This document shows, in pieces, positions 36,001 through 38,563 of a stretch of 38,563 nt of DNA (its first letter is position 1; each line of letters opens with the position of its first letter). The position numbers and the translations under genes were made by a program. Under the pieces are notes generated by a model. That model worked only from the letters and a program-made list of their open reading frames with translations, searched no databases and was not told the DNA's origin. Source of the DNA: an uncultured Bacilli bacterium (GTDB taxonomy: Bacteria; Bacillota_I; Bacilli_A; RF39; UBA660); contig CALVSY010000013.1 in assembly GCA_944359725.1 (NCBI GenBank), positions 1 through 38,563 on the forward strand. The letters are read 5' to 3'.

Positions 36001-38563
36001 AACTTGTTTTTCTTCTTTTGTTATCTCTTTTTTCTTTTTTTCTGGTTCTTTTGTTTTTGCACTATTCTTATCTTGAGTTAATAAAACAAAAGCTAACACC
36101 CCTATTACAGTTAATAAAACAACTACAACTAAAATTATAATTTTCGCTTTTTTACTAAGTTTTTTTCTTTTCTTTTTATGTTTTTTAGATTTCATAGTAT
36201 TATTTTCATTTTCATCAGGTTCTTCTATCATTTTAAACTCATCATTCATATTACTTCTCCTATTCTCTATAATTTTATTATACTATCAATTGATTTATTA
36301 AACAATCAAAAAAAGATAAATGATTTTTAATCATTATCTTTTAAAATATCATTTGCTGCTATTATGGCGCTAGTAAATGCCCAAGAAAGGTTATATCCAC
36401 CACACTTGCCGTCAACGTCTAATACTTCTCCTATAGCGTACAATTCTTTACACTTGGTTGACTCTAAACCTTTTGTAAATTCGTCTAACAGTGCGCCTCC
36501 ACTAGTTACTTGTGCGGTATTAAAATCACCACTACCAGTTATGTTAAAACGCATATTCTTAAGTGCAAGACAAACACCTTCAAGTTCATTTTTCGTTAAT
36601 TGTTTCACTAGCTTGTTAGAAAATTTTAATTCTTTTGCAAGTGCTACTGCAAGCTTATTATTTATTATGCAGGATAACGCATCTTGAAGTTTATATGAGG
36701 AAAAACCTTTTATATAATTTTGTAATTCAATATTACTATAATCTGGTACCAAATCCATTATTATCTTAACTGTTTTATTTTCATTTAAATACTTTTTAAC
36801 ATTTCTAGATAAATTAAATATACATATTCCAGATAATGAATCGCTGGTAAATTGAACCTGACCATTCTCTTTTGTTTCTATTTTTTCACTAACACATAAG
36901 CTGGCTTTAACGTTTACTCTTACTCCTTGCAAATCTTTAATATACTTATAATCGGTTTTAAGGTGTGTTAAGGAAGGATACAATTTAGTAATGGTATGTC
37001 CAAAACTTTTTAATATATCATAGCCAAATCCGGTAGAACCAGTTTTAGGATATGTTTTTCCGCCGGTTGCAATAACGATAACCTTACTTTTTATATCATC
37101 ATTTATAGTAAAAACATCAGCTTTTTTAGAAACTTTTGAAACATCATAATTATACTTTATTTCTACGTTCAAATGATTTAAACACCTTTCAAAAGACTTA
37201 CAAACACTTAATGCCTGCATCGAGTATGGATATAAATACTCTTTTTCTTTTGTTAACAAAACGCCAAAGCGAATCAAATAATCATAATAGCTTTCTAAAT
37301 TGTTTAGATTATCTAATTTATTTAAAAATTCAAAATTTCTGGCTTCTAAGTTTTTTTTAAAATTACTTAAATCTGACTTGCTATTAAAATTAGAAATATC
37401 AGTGTTTATGTTTCCCAAATTACAACGCCCGTTTCCCGTTATGGAAAGTTTCTTACCTAATTTATCATTTTTTTCAAGTAATAATACCTTTAAATTCCTA
37501 TTATTTTCTTTTAGTGCTAACGCGCACATAACTCCTGATGCTCCGGCACCTATTATAGTAACATCATACATATAGTGTAATCACCTCTTTATTAATATAC
37601 CATTTTGAATTTAAAAAAACTAGCCCAAGGCTAGTTAATCTATTTTTTCAAACTCACTTGCGGGTTGTCCGCAAATTGGACAGATAAAATCAGAAGGAAG
37701 TTCTTCTCCTTCGTAGATGTAACCGCACACTTTACAGCGCCATCTTTGGACCTTTTTTAAAGAAACATCTTCCGCCTTAGGCTCTTCTTGATAAGTAGGA
37801 GCGTTTTTAGGAGACGTTCCCTTTAACTTTTCATGATAGTATTTATAAGTCATTGGATTATTGGTAGTGTATCCACCGGCGTTTGTTATTTTTGCTAAAA
37901 ACACCGTATGAGTATCTGTTTCCATTTTATCTATTACTTCACAAATAAGGTACCCACAAGAATCATCAATTACCGCAAGATCATCTACTATATTATAATC
38001 TGTATTTATAAATTTATCAGTATCACGGCTTGATTTGAAACCAAACTCGCCAATTATTTTTGCATCACTATCTTCTTTTAAAATTGAAATAGCAAGTTTT
38101 CCACTTTTTTTGATACAAGAATTAGTGTAATTATCATGGTTTATGCTTACTGCAACCGTTGCCGGATTTGAGGTTACTTGCATTACGCTATTAGCGATGC
38201 AACCTACGTTTTTATCATCATCTTTACTTGTTACAACGTATACACCATATGATAAATTTCTTAAAACTTTCTTATCCATTTTTAACTCCTTGCAGCTCCA
38301 TCAACTGATAAAATCTCACCCGTTACGTAGCTTGCCATGTCACTTGCTAAAAACAAAAATGCGTTGGCGATGTCTTCAGGTCTTCCTATTCTACCAAGTG
38401 GTATTCCAGCAATAACTGGTTTTATTAATTCTTCTGGTACGTCTTTCATCATATCAGTATAAATAACACCCGGAGCAACAGCATTTACCCTAATGTTATC
38501 AGGTCCTAGTTCCCTTGCTAAGGATTTAGTAAGACCATTTACGGCAAATTTACTAGCAGGATA

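Overview
The window is AT-rich, densely packed DNA from a low-GC Gram-positive-type bacterium. It carries a full SRP locus (ftsY-ylxM-ffh), RNase J, the rimP-nusA-ylxR-infB-rbfA operon, rpsO/pnp/truB, and strong AGGAGG-type ribosome binding sites. TGA is used as a real stop (the response regulator ends on TGA exactly where the family ends) and Trp is TGG, so this is code 11 and not a Mycoplasma code. A flavin reductase-rubredoxin fusion points to an anaerobe. Together with several spore-coat-family proteins (CotD-like, CotY/Z-like, a CotF pair), this suggests an uncultured gut Bacilli/Erysipelotrichia/RF39-like lineage. The taxonomy is inference.

Layout. 1-5106 (mostly minus): start of an unknown ORF, rpoZ, an unknown ORF, a CotD-like coat protein, ffh, a 63-aa membrane protein, ylxM, ftsY and a 324-aa unknown. 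5130-5180 holds back-to-back overlapping promoters firing this unknown leftward and RNase J rightward. 6937-10407: a two-component system, then a type IV pilin-like protein fused to BspA-type leucine-rich repeats. 10518-18907: pnp, rpsO with a structured leader, a 337-aa unknown, truB, a 761-aa coiled-coil protein, and a GNAT-kinase-membrane anchor fusion. 19004-23226: the rimP-nusA-ylxR-infB-rbfA translation/transcription operon with its promoter and leader hairpin; RimP lacks its C-terminal domain. 23316-28583: CPBP protease, a phosphoesterase with a degenerate metal motif, an orphan KinB-like kinase, a Cys-less EIIB-like protein, a CotY/Z-like coat protein, a small unknown and a RodA/FtsW/SpoVE protein.

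28650-34140 is a tRNA-rich accessory stretch with nine tRNA genes, all on the minus strand (Glu, Ile, Ala, Pro-CGG, Arg-CCG, Pro-TGG, Arg-ACG, Phe, Asp). Interspersed are the CotF pair, a glycosylase-like unknown, exonuclease III, an orphan MvaI/BcnI-like endonuclease and a P-loop kinase. 34230-38563: a DUF368 (PopT-type) undecaprenyl-phosphate transporter, a DUF3048 protein, a BaiN-like flavoprotein, a flavin reductase-rubredoxin and a partial FabG-like SDR.

The most unusual signal is in the tRNA stretch. Four tRNA transcription units (Glu, Ala, Pro-TGG, Phe) are followed by a terminator hairpin and then, beyond it, by an inverted, decayed copy of the same tRNA's 3' part, so each terminator sits at the centre of a long imperfect palindrome. 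A fifth tRNA (Arg-ACG) has an antisense copy of its own 3' end in its 5' leader, just after the promoter. I know of no standard feature that names this.
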